Positions 23,477 through 35,459 of a stretch of DNA of 64,000 nt are shown piece after piece (position 1 is the stretch's first letter; every line of letters starts with the position of its first letter). The stretch comes from Holothuria scabra (taxonomy: Eukaryota > Echinodermata > Holothuroidea > Aspidochirotida > Holothuriidae). The stretch lies in assembly GCA_037179385.1 (NCBI GenBank), contig CM074195.1, forward strand, positions 30,646,222 to 30,710,221. Reading direction: 5' to 3'. The position numbers and the translations under genes were made by a program. Under the pieces are notes generated by a model. It had not been told where the DNA came from and made no database searches. It saw nothing but the letters and a program-made list of their open reading frames with translations.

Positions 23477-23542
<66 letters not shown>

Positions 23543-23575
23543 GGTATTGAAAAGTCGCATGAAGGCTAACATAGG

Positions 23576-23620
<45 letters not shown>
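23477..23620. repeat. (TA)n arrays between PLE A' and PLE C
   Basis: Two TA runs (about 23477-23540 and 23579-23620) are separated by 38 bp of unique sequence ('ggtattgaaaagtcgcatg' and following). They bound the right end of A' and precede the truncated PLE C. Confidence 0.95.
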
Positions 23621-23625
<5 letters not shown>

Positions 23626-23649
23626 TGGTCTCTATTTTATGATCTTTAA

Positions 23650-24665
23650 TCATTACTACATTACTACAAAACCAACTGACAGTCATTCCTATCTCCTAGC
23701 TTCCATCCCCGACACACCAAAAACTCTATTATCTACAGCCAACTTCTCAGATACCGACGTATCTGCTCTAACGATCAAATCTTTCTAAATAAAGCTGTTG
23801 AACTTGTAGGTTTCTTCCTCAAAAGGGGATATCCCTATCGGTTGTTACACCATCATTTCGAAAGGGTAAAATCCTTAAAGAGAAATAACTTGCTCTCGTA
23901 CCGCAACAAAGAAGCATCTGACAGACTACCCCTGGTTGTAACCTACCACCCCTCTCTTCCCACCCTCCTCCAAGACATCAAAAAATCATGGGGAATGTTA
24001 AGTTCTGATCCAGCTTTAGAAAAAACTCTTCAAAGAGCCCCCAGTGATTGCCTATAGACAACCACGTAACATCAGGTTTGTATTAGTTCGAACCTCCCTC
24101 CCCTCTTCTAATCATGAGTCTTACTGTGGAAATGTCACCTGCAAAAAACCAAGATGCATGGTATGCACACACCTCTACCCCTCCCCCAACATTTTTCATC
24201 AGGCTTCGGGTGTCTCTTTGAAACCCGGGAGATTTAACTGCTTCTCCGAAAATGTAGTCTATCTGCTTTTTTGTATCGAATGCCCCCAGGTCACCTACAT
24301 AGGCGAAACGAGTACAAAGTTTAGGCTCCGATTCAATAATCACAAACTAAGCATACGGCAAAACAAGAAAGGTTTCCCGGTTGCTGAGCATTTTTATCTC
24401 CCAAACCATGGCCTTTCCGACCTTAAATTTTCCATTCTCTGTGGCAACTTCAAAACAGCACAGGAAAGAAGCAACCGGGAATTGAAAACAATCTTACGTC
24501 TAAACACCCATCACACTGGACTTAACAAAGATCTCGCTTTTCTAAGCTTCTACGCCCGAATGCACCCCGATAAGGTCTAGTTTCTTCTCTACCTACTGTT
24601 ATTCAGTTCAACTGAGGAAGAGCGGTGTATACGACGCTCGAAATATTTTGTTCATGATTTTATTT
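23650..24665 (+). pseudogene. PLE C, 5'-truncated, different lineage (Poseidon-like)
   Basis: It starts inside the RT C-terminal region with [11 protein letters not shown] (23662-), then RYRRICSNDQIFLNKAVEL and FFLKRGYPYRLLHHHF in a shifted frame. Next come LPLVVTYHPSLPTLLQDIKK and, after a second shift near 24040, PPVIAYRQPRNIRFVLVR. A Cys-rich segment (CGNVTCKKPRCMVC) leads into the GIY-YIG core VVYLLFCIECPQVTYIGET...FRLRFNNHK, ending at 24580. The motifs are those of PLE RT-endonuclease proteins, but the endonuclease differs clearly from those of A and B (YIGET, different Cys spacing), so it is another lineage. The 'Poseidon' label is from memory. Frameshifts near 23748 and 24040 and loss of the catalytic RT motifs make it dead. 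Confidence 0.8.
24612..24643 (+). ncRNA. Partial hammerhead-like motif in PLE C 3' region
   Basis: CTGAGGA, then GAGCG/CGCTC as stem II over a 10-base loop, then GAAA. No convincing stem III with a cleavage triplet follows, and an unpaired A precedes stem II. It may be a decayed ribozyme or a conserved 3' hairpin of this lineage. Confidence 0.4.
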
Positions 24666-24729
24666 TATCGTTTGTGTAAACGTATATAGTTGGAAATGAA
24701 AGTATCATTTTTTGTCGTTTGTTGTTTCT

Positions 24730-25083
<354 letters not shown>

Positions 25084-25085
25084 AT

Positions 25086-27178
25086 TTAGCCCGGATTAAA
25101 GTTGCACAATAGGTATTTCTTTCTGTGTCTGCAAGCAGATCCTAGCTCATTTCTATTGTTCAGACTGGCCATGTCTGGCTTGTAGATAATGAAGTATTTT
25201 TCTTTCAGGCAGAGATTACAGGTTTTGGTCGAATTTGAGTAGGGATTACTTCTTCCAACAATTCTCCATTGGGTGGAATAATTGATTTTCTGGTCATTTA
25301 GACCCCAAATGTATTGGCTTAGTGTAGTAGCATTTCTGTTTTTGCTGTTCTTGAAGCTGCTTTTGTGTGCATTGTATCTTTGTTTGAAGGTATTCTCTGT
25401 TAGGCCTATGTATGTTTGTCTGTCGTTGTTATCATGGCGGGTTACTGTGGCTTGGTATATTACTCCTGTTGTTAGGCAGTTTCCTTGTAGGGGCAGGTGT
25501 CCTTAGCTCTGCAATTGCAATTCTTTGGTGGGGTTGGTGCCTGGTCCATATTTTGTATGATAGCTTTGTTATGTCCAGATATTATTTGTCCCATATTAGG
25601 CATACAACTGTAGCTAAGTTTGAGTGTGTTCCGGTTGAGTATTTTGCTTAGAATATGGTGGGGAGGGAAGCATTTGTTAATCAGTTGGAGAAACTTCTTT
25701 CCAATATTTGTGCTGACATTGTGACTGTAGGGTGGGTTATACCAGGTGATGTTGCGCTTCCTTTTTCTTTTCTCAGTGTTGGTGTTTGTGGCTGGTTCTG
25801 GGTTGTAGCTTAGCTTATGGTTGTATTTGCTCTTCTTGAGGGCTTCTTGGTATGGTGTTGTGGCCTTATCAAAGGTATCTCCATTGTTGGATATTGCTGA
25901 CAGGCGTTTATTAATGCTCGCTGGGATGTTTTTTACTATTGCCGGTGGGTGGTTGCTTTCACAGTGGATGTAAAGGGGTATGGAATTTGGTTTCATATAT
26001 GGTTGATATGTTTCACTTTTGAGGTCCATAGAAATATCCAGGAAGTTAACAGTTTTCAGGTTTGCTTCGATTGTGATTTTTAGGTTGTTTTCTTTGAAGA
26101 TTCTACATATTTCTTTTTTGATTAGTTCCGTTTGTCTCGGTGTTTTGTGTGCTACGGCCGATCCATCATCGCGGTAAAGTCCAATGTTGATACCTAGATG
26201 TTGTAGTTGTGATAAAATGTATGTTCCCACAAGTTCACATGTTTCGGCGCCATCATAACTGCCCATTGTAACATCGAAGTTTGCGTTTGTACGTTTTTCC
26301 CAGGGGGTGTCGTTGTCATATAAGAGTGCTTTCTTCGTCTGAAGGATGATACGTTTTTCGTTGTCTCTTAATTGTTCAAACTTTGAGGCGAAATCAATTG
26401 CTTTTAACGGGAGGTTTTCACTAATAGAGGGGTAAAAGTCTTCGAACCAGTTTAAAACATCCCCAGTGTTCTTCCATTGGTTAAGCTTCGTTGCAATTAT
26501 GACTTTTTTGTTCACTCTTTCCAAGATTTGTTTGCTAATCTTTCCAATTTCACTTTTTGTTGGGTTAATCAGTCTACATGTTGGTCTATTTTGAAAGTTA
26601 GGTTTATGATCCTTTAGTGTGATAAATGCCTGTCGCTTTGCAGTTATGTCGATGCGGTCATCTAGTTTCAATTCCTTTGCAATTTGTTTTTGTTCTGTAT
26701 TCAAGATGGTTTCAGATTCTGAAGGTGCTTTTTTGTAGGTTTTAGTGATGTTGTCTGCCAGTAGTTTATTGTAAGTTGCTGCGTTGACTCTATAGAAGTT
26801 GTTTGTTTTGTCGGCTGCTACGTACAGTTGTTGATCGTCTTGGATTTTCTTTGTATCAGCTGCTAGGTGCTTTTGGAAATCAGTCTTGTTATTGTTGAAT
26901 TGTATGTTTTGGATTAGATGGAGCATTCCGTCTTCAAACTCTTTCAGTTCTGGTATTTGAGGAGGTGACTTTGTGGAGCGGAACCCGTAGGTATTTTCTT
27001 TTTTCGTTGACTCTCCGTCAGGGTTTAGGTAAAAGAAAGTCCTCCATCTTACAGATCTTATGAATTTCTCTGTTTTTTTGATGAGTGCTGTCAGGTAGCC
27101 CTTCCTGCTGGGTATGGGGATATTTTTGGTTGAATATCCCAAATTGACTTGATCCATTGTGGTTCCGAGAGTGCTCAA
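25086..27178 (-). pseudogene. PLE B reverse transcriptase + GIY-YIG endonuclease, broken
   Basis: A 568-codon frame (25472-27178) holds an N-terminal PLE region (YVAADKTNNFYRV at 119-131), LKDHKPNFQNRP (188-199), RLINPTKSEIG (202-212), motif B MGSYDGAETCELVG (305-318) and motif C YRDD (335-338). Then come thumb and linker and the start of the endonuclease Cys-rich segment (CNCRAKDTC, 554-562). Between Trp244-Phe245 and DFYPSIS about 16 residues are missing compared with element A. The gap removes the FDIV part of motif A with its catalytic Asp. A 1-base loss in a C run near 25495 ends the frame at CPYKETA; the remaining endonuclease continues in another frame to a stop at 25086-25088. So this copy has both a likely dead RT and a split endonuclease. 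The ATG at 27178 lies 25 bases inside the 5' pseudo-LTR and could be native. Confidence 0.88.
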
Positions 27179-27202
27179 CAGTGGTTGGCTGGAGCGATAG
27201 TT

Positions 27203-27402
27203 AGGAATATGAAGGTTGGGACCATACAGATGGTAGAGTGCTCAACAAAGTAGGAGCAGATATACTATAAAATGCTAAAAGTCAATCTAAAAGTTAAAAT
27301 GTCATATCTACAAGCTTGTTTCGTGAGGTTCATAAGAACATCACTCTTCAGGATAAAACATTGTATGAGCTGGAAGGGCAGAGTCAGCTCCTTTTATTTC
27401 AG
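27203..27402 (-). repeat. PLE B pseudo-LTR, 5' side of element
   Basis: 200-bp direct repeat of 24874-25083 in the same orientation, just upstream of the coding region on the minus strand. It ends exactly at the junction 'cttttatttcag' / 'gaagcgcaac' with the inverted copy. Confidence 0.9.
27300..27360 (-). ncRNA. Hammerhead ribozyme motif, PLE B 5' pseudo-LTR
   Basis: Same sequence and fold as the motif at 24981-25041: CTGAAGA, stem II with one mismatch, GAAA, ACAA/TTGT, GUA, nine-position stem I. Cleavage here would release the RNA 5' end within the upstream repeat. Confidence 0.8.
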
Positions 27403-28077
27403 GAAGCGCAACATCACCTGGTATAACCCACCCTACAGTCACAATGTCAGCACAAATATTGGAAAGAAGTTTCTCCAACTGATTAACAAATGCTTCCCTC
27501 CCCACCATATTCTAAGCAAAATACTCAACCGGAACACACTCAAACTTAGCTACAGTTGTATGCCTAATATGGGACAAATAATATCTGGACATAACAAAGC
27601 TATCATACAAAATATGGACCAGGCACCAACCCCACCAAAGAATTGCAATTGCAGAGCTAAGGACACCTGCCCCCTACAAGGAAACTGCCTAACAACAGGA
27701 GTAATATACCAAGCCACAGTAACCCGCCATGATAACAACGACAGACAAACATACATAGGCCTAACAGAGAATACCTTCAAACAAAGATACAATGCACACA
27801 AAAGCAGCTTCAAGAACAGCAAAAACAGAAATGCTACTACACTAAGCCAATACATTTGGGGTCTAAATGACCAGAAAATCAATTATTCCACCCAATGGAG
27901 AATTGTTGGAAGAAGTAATCCCTACTCAAATTCGACCAAAACCTGTAATCTCTGCCTGAAAGAAAAATACTTCATTATCTACAAGCCAGACATGGCCAGT
28001 CTGAACAATAGAAATGAGCTAGGATCTGCTTGCAGACACAGAAAGAAATACCTATTGTGCAACTTTAATCCGGGCTA
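27403..28077 (+). CDS. GIY-YIG endonuclease domain of PLE B' (open, partial)
   Basis: Open from the junction (RKRNITWYNPPYSHNV) through KLSYSCMPNM, the Cys-rich segment CNCRAKDTCPLQGNC, the GIY-YIG core VIYQATV...TYIGLTENTFKQRYNAHKSSF, LSQYIWGLND and CNLCLKEKYFIIYKP to ...CRHRKKYLLCNFNPG, stop at 28077. Tyr/Gly of the YIG triplet, the downstream Arg and the His are present. Unlike the minus-strand copy it keeps the extra C, so the domain is intact. Roughly 40 codons upstream of 27403 are open only because the pseudo-LTR has no stop there; they are not native. No RT is attached. Confidence 0.85.
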
Positions 28078-28122
28078 AATCTGAAATAAAAGGAGCTGAC
28101 TCTGCCCTTCCAGCTCATACAA

Positions 28123-28183
28123 TGTTTTATCCTGAAGAGTGATGTTCTTATGAACCTCACGAAACAAGCTTGTAGATATGACA
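28123..28183 (+). ncRNA. Hammerhead ribozyme motif, PLE B'
   Basis: Third copy of the B-type motif: stem I TGTTTTATC/GATATGACA, CTGAAGA, stem II, GAAA, ACAAGCTTGT hairpin, GUA with predicted cleavage after 28174. It starts 46 bases after the endonuclease stop. Confidence 0.8.
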
Positions 28184-28212
28184 TTTTAACTTTTAGATTG
28201 ACTTTTAGCATT

Positions 28213-28216
<4 letters not shown>

Positions 28217-28284
<68 letters not shown>
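28217..28284. repeat. (TA)n array, right edge of PLE cluster
   Basis: About 66 bp of TA repeat that truncates the pseudo-LTR of B'. Confidence 0.97.
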
Positions 28285-28285
<1 letters not shown>

Positions 28286-28428
28286 TACAACGAATTTAGA
28301 TCGAATTGCGATCCATTTTTACAGGTTTTTGTTAACATCTTTTCGTTTTAACGTGACCGCGGCTCAAGTTTTAAATATTACGACGGAGAGTAGTACTTGA
28401 TCAGCTGTTTAAGTGTGTGTATTGTTGG

Positions 28429-28690
28429 TTAAAGGGCCAATCCTCTCACCCAAAACGCAATTTCTGTAGGGTTTAATAAAAATTCTCGATCGGCTCAGCT
28501 CTTTGATTGACAGCTAGTTCAAATAGTTGCAAATACCATTGCCTACATTACACAACCTTTTCTCTACTGAGATTTCGATTGTATATTGGGGTCTTGTATA
28601 CTCACCCTGAAGCAACTGAGGTTGTTTCTGAATGAGAATTTAGGTTTGGAGAATTGTAACTGTTTGGGGGAGAGGACCAGATCTTTAACT
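28429..28690 (+). repeat. Dispersed repeat, 'AAAGGGCCAAT' family
   Basis: It begins 'ttaaagggccaatcctctc' and shares 'cagctctttga', 'aactagttc'-like sequence, 'ggtcttgtatactcac' and 'gaagcaa' with 46771-47015. No terminal repeats or coding sequence identified. Confidence 0.5.
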
Positions 28691-28869
28691 TCAAAGGCCA
28701 TGGACTATTAAAAACATGTATTTGGATGAATATTCATCTAATCTCTTACAATGATGGACTTATTGTAATAGCAAATCAGAAGTTTGGAAGCAGTTTTGTC
28801 TTTAGTCTTCAGACTGGATTTAAGGACAAAAGTAGTTGTCCTTAGTAAACTTACTTTGAAGCAACAATT

Positions 28870-31800
28870 TATTCACACTCAATTCTGATTTCTCTTCCGC
28901 ATATCTTTCATTTTATTTATAAGGACCGAAATATTGCATATAAAAGAACAAGTGTGGGAAAATCTACGCTATATATTTATGTATGCTGTACGTGGACATC
29001 AAGTGTGTTTAAAATGGAACAGAATTGTTAAACTTAAGTAACACGATGCACAATCGATATGACACTCAACCGGCCGTACAGACTTAAACCTGGAGTTTCA
29101 GTAATAGTTTAGGAAAAAAATACTGCTTTGCGTAAAATGCACAATGGCAGACAATTACTTTCAGCCGTTGAATTTCATTATGTGATTTGGTTAGTAACAC
29201 GCCCGAGGTGTGAATTCCTTACTTCGGCGTGCAACGAACTGTGAAGGGTCTCAAGAGACATTAACCTAAATTAAGACGAATGTATCTAACCAAATGGAAA
29301 TAAGTTAAGCTAACGGTTTGCCCAACAGCACTAGTCAATTACGGATATTTTGGATCAGTTTAGAGAATTTGGTTTGTCCCAAATTTAAGGACAACCGGAA
29401 ACAATGGCAGTATCACGTGACTAGGATCTACGTTACAACTAAAAATATCTGGGTGACTATTGAAGGATTGACGTGGTTCAAGTTAAAGAAATCTTTTTCG
29501 AAAGAGGCGACTTTTCTTACTATTTTCAGATTGCTATCTTGATTTTTGAGCGTCGTTGTTTTGGCCAGTCAGAATTCAACCATGTTAGTATTATCTTGGG
29601 GCGGTACTTCCATGCTTTACCCGATTGGTTAGACACTGAGCAGTAAGGCCTCACGAGAGAAAGTAGCACCAAGAAGGGCACGATGAAATGTGAAAAGAAA
29701 AATTTCGGGGATTTAAAGGGTTATTAATAAACTAAATGGAGGCCCCCTTAACATGAAGAGCCGCAGCAAGTAAAAACTTACTATAGCTATAACCCAAACT
29801 TTCCAAAATTATCTTTTTTGTCTTCATAAAATATGTTTGACATAACCTGGATTTATTAAAGATCTTGCCAGTTGAATTAATTAATTAAATGTCCCTTATG
29901 GCTAGTAATATTATCTTCAAAATGAGGCTGTTTATTCCACAGTACTACCGGTCGCCTCTGGTTGCCTAGCAACACACACCTGGTATCAATCTTGTTGATT
30001 TAAAACTTTCAAATCGATCGATGTTTGGGGCTTAAGTAAATTCTTGCTTGAATTTTCTGCGAAAAATGAAAACGAAATCGGAAATTATTTGAATTTCTGA
30101 TGTAACAGTGCACTTTACACGAAGTAAGGTGATTTACAAAGTCTCATCGTATGTTGGGCCCCGCTGGGTTATATCAGTCACCTCGAATATTGTAGTATTT
30201 CAGTTCATGGATAGTTCTCACCTGACGTCATGGAAGCTTTCTCATGAAATATTTCAGCCATGTTTGAGCGTAACCTGGTATGAACGTAAAGGCTTGTCCT
30301 CAGACAACCACTAGTGACTATCCCTAGTTGTACCGTCATTGAATGCTATATTCATTTAAGATACAGTCTTCACCTCCTGGAAAGGGAAAAAGGTTTTGCT
30401 TATTTTGAAGTCAATAAATCTTTTCTCTTGAAAATCCCTTTAAGCTTCCATAGCGTTTATTTTATTTGGATATCCAAAGATGAATTGCAATAAAATCCAA
30501 TCCTCTCTTACTTGCTGAAACATCGAACAGCTATTGTTTGCCACTCCTCTCATGTGCAAAAATTCCACACTTTCCATGTGAATCAACCGCAAAGTTTATA
30601 TCCCTCTAGCCAAAAGTGTACACTCCCCGAAAGGGGTGCTAACCCGTGTTCATTCCCCTTAAAAAGACGACAACCTCCGATCAATCTGTTGAGATCTCTT
30701 TCTTCTTTTCCTACGTTATGTTTTCTGTATCTCAAACCACTTTTAAAGAAATTTCTAAGGGTTCTTCTTTGCGATGACAATAAATAAAAGTCGGTGCGTA
30801 TTATTTGGAAGTATTTATTTTAGAAAACACCCAGCCCGAATGACAAAAATGAGGTTTTCGATTTGGATGTGGCTGGGTGGGAGGTGGGGGGAGGGGGATT
30901 TTTGTCCCTGATATTTCCAAATAGCTAATCCAATCCGTCATAATGATGGCGGCGCCCTAAATAGCCAATGTTGAACTGTCCGCTTGAAATTTTGTTCAGG
31001 TAATGTTCCCGATGGCATAAAAGTAGTAAATGTACTGTACAACATACTTTTCTGCTTGTAGTCATTAGGTGATATAATTTTACTTGCCCCCTCAGACCCC
31101 CCCCCCCCCCCGTTAGAGCATGAAAGTATGGTAATTTTTTTCCACCACTAGCACACTGACGCATTCATACAGGGGTTTGGACTGAGGGCTAAAATTGTGA
31201 AGGGAGCGCCAACACTTCTTTTTGCAGGAAGGGAAAGAAATGTTTGCCTCAAAATGCCTCCCAAATCGATGCAAATAGCACTTGAGAAGGTTTTTACCGT
31301 AAGCAAATATGGAGATACTGAGAATATCGTAAAAATTATCATAAAAAATAATTAGATATGCTCAAAGGGAGGAGGGGTTGCCCTTTCGCCCTTCGGCCAC
31401 CCGCCTTAGACAATGACTATTCAAGAATCTACTTCCGAACATTTTCTTTTATCATTATATCAGACAATATAATTCACAGTTACATCTTGATTTAACAATG
31501 GTTTGAAGTCCAATCTAAATTCGTGTTCCCCCCTCTGTCAAACAGCAAATCAAGTACTGCGATTTTGACCACAGGCTTAATGCACGAAAGACATCATGGG
31601 GAGAGGGAGTGCAAAAATAGGCTATCATTCATTTTTCTGTTTTCCTTTTCCTTAGATTTTTCCTGTAGATTTATCAGCCCTATTATTCCAGGAGAATTAA
31701 CATTTTGAAAAACTCACCACGATTTCCTCATCTGTAGCAAAATTTTCGCGCATGGGTCATACCCAGCCACAAAATGGCAACCAAAGCCACATATTTGACG

Positions 31801-33150
31801 ACAAAAATACACAAAAACTTGGCTTCAACCTAGTGACCGACCTGTATGAAAATAACTGAATGTATTGTATATGCCATCGGAATAAAGACCTGACTATTCT
31901 TCTTGAAAGTAAGAGTCGTTTAAACTATATCCCAGTTGGGTTCACTACTTGTTTTAACAATTGATACCAACAGAAAAAGGGACCATACCGGGGCATATGT
32001 TCTTACTGGGCGGCTTGTATGGGACTGGGTCCATCCAGAGTATGTTTAACAAAAACGCCCGGTTTTATCTTCCCATTGATTGAATTTGTCCTCGTAGGTG
32101 TACACTGTCATAAAGTGTACTAAAATTTGTGGGTATATAACAGAGATCACACATGGACCATGTTTATTCATGTGTGCTACATAGATGATGATTCAACATT
32201 TTCATTTTAAACCAAATACTCAAATAATTTAAGCTTTATAAAATGCATATTTTAATAAATTCCCGACATCAGAAATGACGAACCTTTTAGTACCGCTACA
32301 GTATGACTGGTAAACAGCCTTCGTCAAAGCAACATCTTATTTCCTCGAAGGTTGAAAATGTTTGTAAAAAGAGACTAAAGAAAATCGTTACATACAATAA
32401 AGGAATTTTTAATCAAACTCCAAAAAATTAAAATATTACTGCATAAACTTTAATGGAAGACTTTAAGAACGACTTAACTTTACAAGTGGACATGTCATAA
32501 TTTTATAGTAAACGTTCCTACCTTTTACCTGGCCTGCGCCATCCTAAAGTGTACTTCAAATTTTAATGGTACTTGCAGGATAAAATCGATATGTACTGAG
32601 CGAAAACATAAACAGTCGGCAATAAGGCGAGAACAAGGTTTTATTTTAGTTTCCAACTTTGTTAGAGAAAAACTTAAAAGGGAATATTAAGTCCCTCAAA
32701 AATATTTCTTGGCATTTTTGAGGGTTCTGTGATGCTTCATTTGTTTCAAAAGAGTTTCCGTTGTCGTGACATCCCATTTAAAAATGGACGGTCGTAAACA
32801 GTTCATGAAGGGTGTAAACCTATAAGTATTACATCCATTGTTGTGAAAAAGGGAGATCAGAATTTAACAGAGAATACTAACCTTTTATTTCAGCACCTTG
32901 TTTTCCCTTTTGTAGTGATTGTTTACCCGATATGGAGGCACTGAATGTGTCTTTCAGGTTAAAGGTCGTGTGACATGAAAATAACAAAACATGGGCGTTT
33001 GACGTAAAACCTATTAAAGACCAAGAAAACAACCACATTTCCCGTCAAAATTCGTCAAATGCTGAGCAATTTCTGATTTGCACTTGATCATTAATAAATA
33101 TGAGCTCAATACGAAAAACGTGTGATGTCATGAGAGGGACATGTCATACA
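28870..33150. other. No gene recognised over ~4.3 kb
   Basis: Short frames only (at most 91 codons). A poly-C run lies at about 31098-31111. The frame at 30512-30787 has no splice or domain support. I see no repeat pair that I can defend. Confidence 0.4.
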
Positions 33151-33160
33151 TGGCTAATGT

Positions 33161-33342
33161 CAGTGGTGTAGCCACGGGGAGGGGGGGGGGGGTTACAACC
33201 ACCATGACCCAACCTTGCAATGCAAAAATGACCCAAAACAGCGGTTATTTTTTCACTATCGTCAGCCTTTTCCCTCATGTCGTGTCCCAAATTCCCACAT
33301 GACACCACCCCCCTCCATAACACAATCCTGGCTACGCTCCTG
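33161..33342 (+). mobile_element. hAT-type MITE with 8-bp target duplication
   Basis: 182 bp starting CAGTGGTGTAGCCACGG and ending CCTGGCTACGCTCCTG, imperfect terminal inverted repeats. It is flanked by GCTAATGT on both sides (33153-33160 and 33343-33350). An exact 8-bp duplication with CAG..CTG ends is the hAT signature. No transposase. A decayed relative lies at 7715-7893. Confidence 0.88.
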
Positions 33343-34159
33343 GCTAATGTTATCCTTTGTTTTTACAATTAACTTTCCTTTCAAGGACAGGTGAAACATA
33401 AGTTTGTTTTGGAAATTTAAAATGTGACCTTGAAAATCATCAGTATCTACAACCAAACCATAATCTATCTGAGGAGTAATTTAGGGTTCATAAAGGGCTC
33501 AAAAAAGAATTGTCAACACTGGGTAAAACTCCACATCATTTTTTGGCATAAGGAACAATTAGTTGCTTCAGAAACATGCAAATTTTGAATAGCTATATCT
33601 TGAGAACCGTAAAAGACACTGAAATCTTTCCAACGGATTTTTTACTTTGGAAAGTTCAATTTATAACTGCCAGGTCATACTTTACCTTTAAAGGAAATCA
33701 ATTTTGTGTTAGTTAGTGTTAAACGTAAATATCGGAATATTTATTGGGTAAAGAACACGCCTAAGCAGGGTCAACTATACTTTAACCAATAAGAACGTTA
33801 CGAGGTGATTCATATTTTTTTTTTAATTTTAAATCAATGTACAATAAAGTGCAGAATTGAAGTTGCAAAAAAATGTAAAAACAAACATTGATTGCCCCTC
33901 ATTTGACACATGTGAATATTACTTCAGACACTGGGTACGTGTCTTTTAAAATAGGCAGCAAAATGAGGGAATTAAATAATCAATTTCTGTACTTTTAAAA
34001 AGGAGTTTTACATAATTATTTTCATTTTCCAAACCTATAGTTTGAAGGGAGTAGGTGTAATAAATCGTCCATGACATCACATCTTTTTTTAGCAATTTTT
34101 CGTTGTTAATGATTGCGTGTTGTTCCGAGCAGTAGCCCAAAGCGTAAAGCCGCTGTCAA

Positions 34160-34529
34160 ACTACAACGAATTTGGATGGGATTCCGATACAAATTTTCGG
34201 TTTCTTGATAAAACTTTTTAACCTTTTCCATCTTTGGTCGGAAAGAGCCGAAAATTTATCCACCAGTGTAAATATATGATTTGCACCTGTTGTTTATAAA
34301 AACGCCAACTGATTGTTGTGACGTCACACTGACATAAATTATTATCGGACAGCGAAGTCGGATAAAATTTGTTATCGATGAGACGTCACGAAATGATTAG
34401 CATAAATTTAATTTTCATTGTAAACTCATATAATTGCACAGGTTGGAAAATTTTGGGCTCCCTCCGAGCAGAGGGGGAAAGGATTTTAACAAAACTCGGA
34501 TCGGAATCTGATCCGAATTTATTGCAGTG
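34160..34529 (+). mobile_element. MITE, CTACAACGAATTT family, fullest copy
   Basis: The left end 'ctacaacgaatttggat' with 'gggattccgat' is mirrored at the right end by 'atcggaatctgatccg' and 'aatttattgcagtg'. This gives terminal inverted repeats of about 28 bp with mismatches. About 370 bp, no coding capacity. Interior pieces recur at 2620-2840, 39055-39305 and (inverted) 43560-43740; an end-like piece occurs at 28285-28330. Confidence 0.7.
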
Positions 34530-35214
34530 TTTCCGTGGCTTAACATGTCGATGGTTCTCCTTTCAATTTGAAAAAAAAAATAAAACCTATGTGAATTTTA
34601 TAAAATGAATGCTATTATTTTGTTCATTTCTTCAAAATAAGGTTTGATCAAATCTAAAACTTTTCTTCTCTCATGAACAGTTCAACAACCCTATTTTCTC
34701 GTTCATCGTTTGATCTTCGTTGTGGGATCGTTAATTTTTCGGTTTTGTTGAAGGAAAGTCAAAAGAAGAATTCACTCTAATATATTTTTACATTGGACTA
34801 AATTTTTATGGAGACCCACCGTCAACGATTTAATTATTCAATTACCGATTTGTGACTTCAATGTAAGTGAGAATGTTGACTACAAGCGAATAATATTTCG
34901 GGCAGCCGTTTTTTAGTTTTAAATCATTACTCTCCTCTATGTCTCATATCTTAATTAATTCTTTCTCAGACCTGTGACGTCAGTTCCAATTTTCCAATAG
35001 ACACTAAGGAAGTTTTAACTTAATTGGTAAATTGTGTGTTGCTAACTTCCCAACATGAACAGTTCTCTGGCGGCTACTGCGGCTTTACGACAGAGTGTGT
35101 AGTATGCTATTTATAATGTTTGCCCAAAGGCATGAAAGAGATTTATAGCTAAGTAGAATCGATACGTTATACGTTTTGGCACTGACAGAATCCCTTAAAC
35201 TGTTAGCCCTTTAC

Positions 35215-35458
35215 CGTTGTGCTCCGATCGGGGCATATTTGCGCGCCTCGGGATTGGGCGGAAAAGCGGACGTAGCCCGCCCCGCATCGGCTTCCGTAAG
35301 CCATTGACCCCGTGACCTTAAACTATTGTCTCTCTCGCTCTTGTGGCCGAATTTTCGGGTAGCTACTCGCAGTTTCGAGCTCCGCGTGGAACAGTAAAGA
35401 TGTGTGACAGCCGAGCTCTCCGCATAGGTCCAAAAGGACCCAAACAACGGCAAAGGGT
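35215..35458. mobile_element. piggyBac-like MITE (CCCTTT ends)
   Basis: The left end CCCTTTACCGTTGT and right end ACAACGGCAAAGGG are inverted repeats with one mismatch. The flanks are TTAG and TCAA, near TTAA. CCCTTT ends at TTAA sites are typical of piggyBac elements. A related truncated copy at 38726 is preceded by a clean TTAA. GC-rich interior, no transposase. Confidence 0.6.
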
Positions 35459-35459
35459 C

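Larger units (their letters stand above)
22807..23478 (+). mobile_element. PLE A', inverted 5'-truncated partner copy
   Basis: Near-identical reverse complement of 21183-21855, starting at 'ataagctgcacaaaat' and running through the endonuclease, the hammerhead motif and 'gctttacagc' (minus: 'gctgtaaaagc') to (TA)n. With element A it forms a large inverted repeat of ~670-bp arms around ~950 bp of RT sequence. Confidence 0.85.
27403..28218 (+). mobile_element. PLE B', inverted 5'-truncated partner copy
   Basis: Near-identical reverse complement of about 24948-25757: endonuclease coding part plus 138 bp of the pseudo-LTR, cut off by (TA)n at about 28218. Element and partner together repeat the head-to-head layout seen for A and A'. 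Confidence 0.88.

Noticed and set aside
27272..27402. N-terminal extension of the B' endonuclease frame
   Set aside because: It is the pseudo-LTR read through by chance; homology to the PLE protein starts only at 27403.
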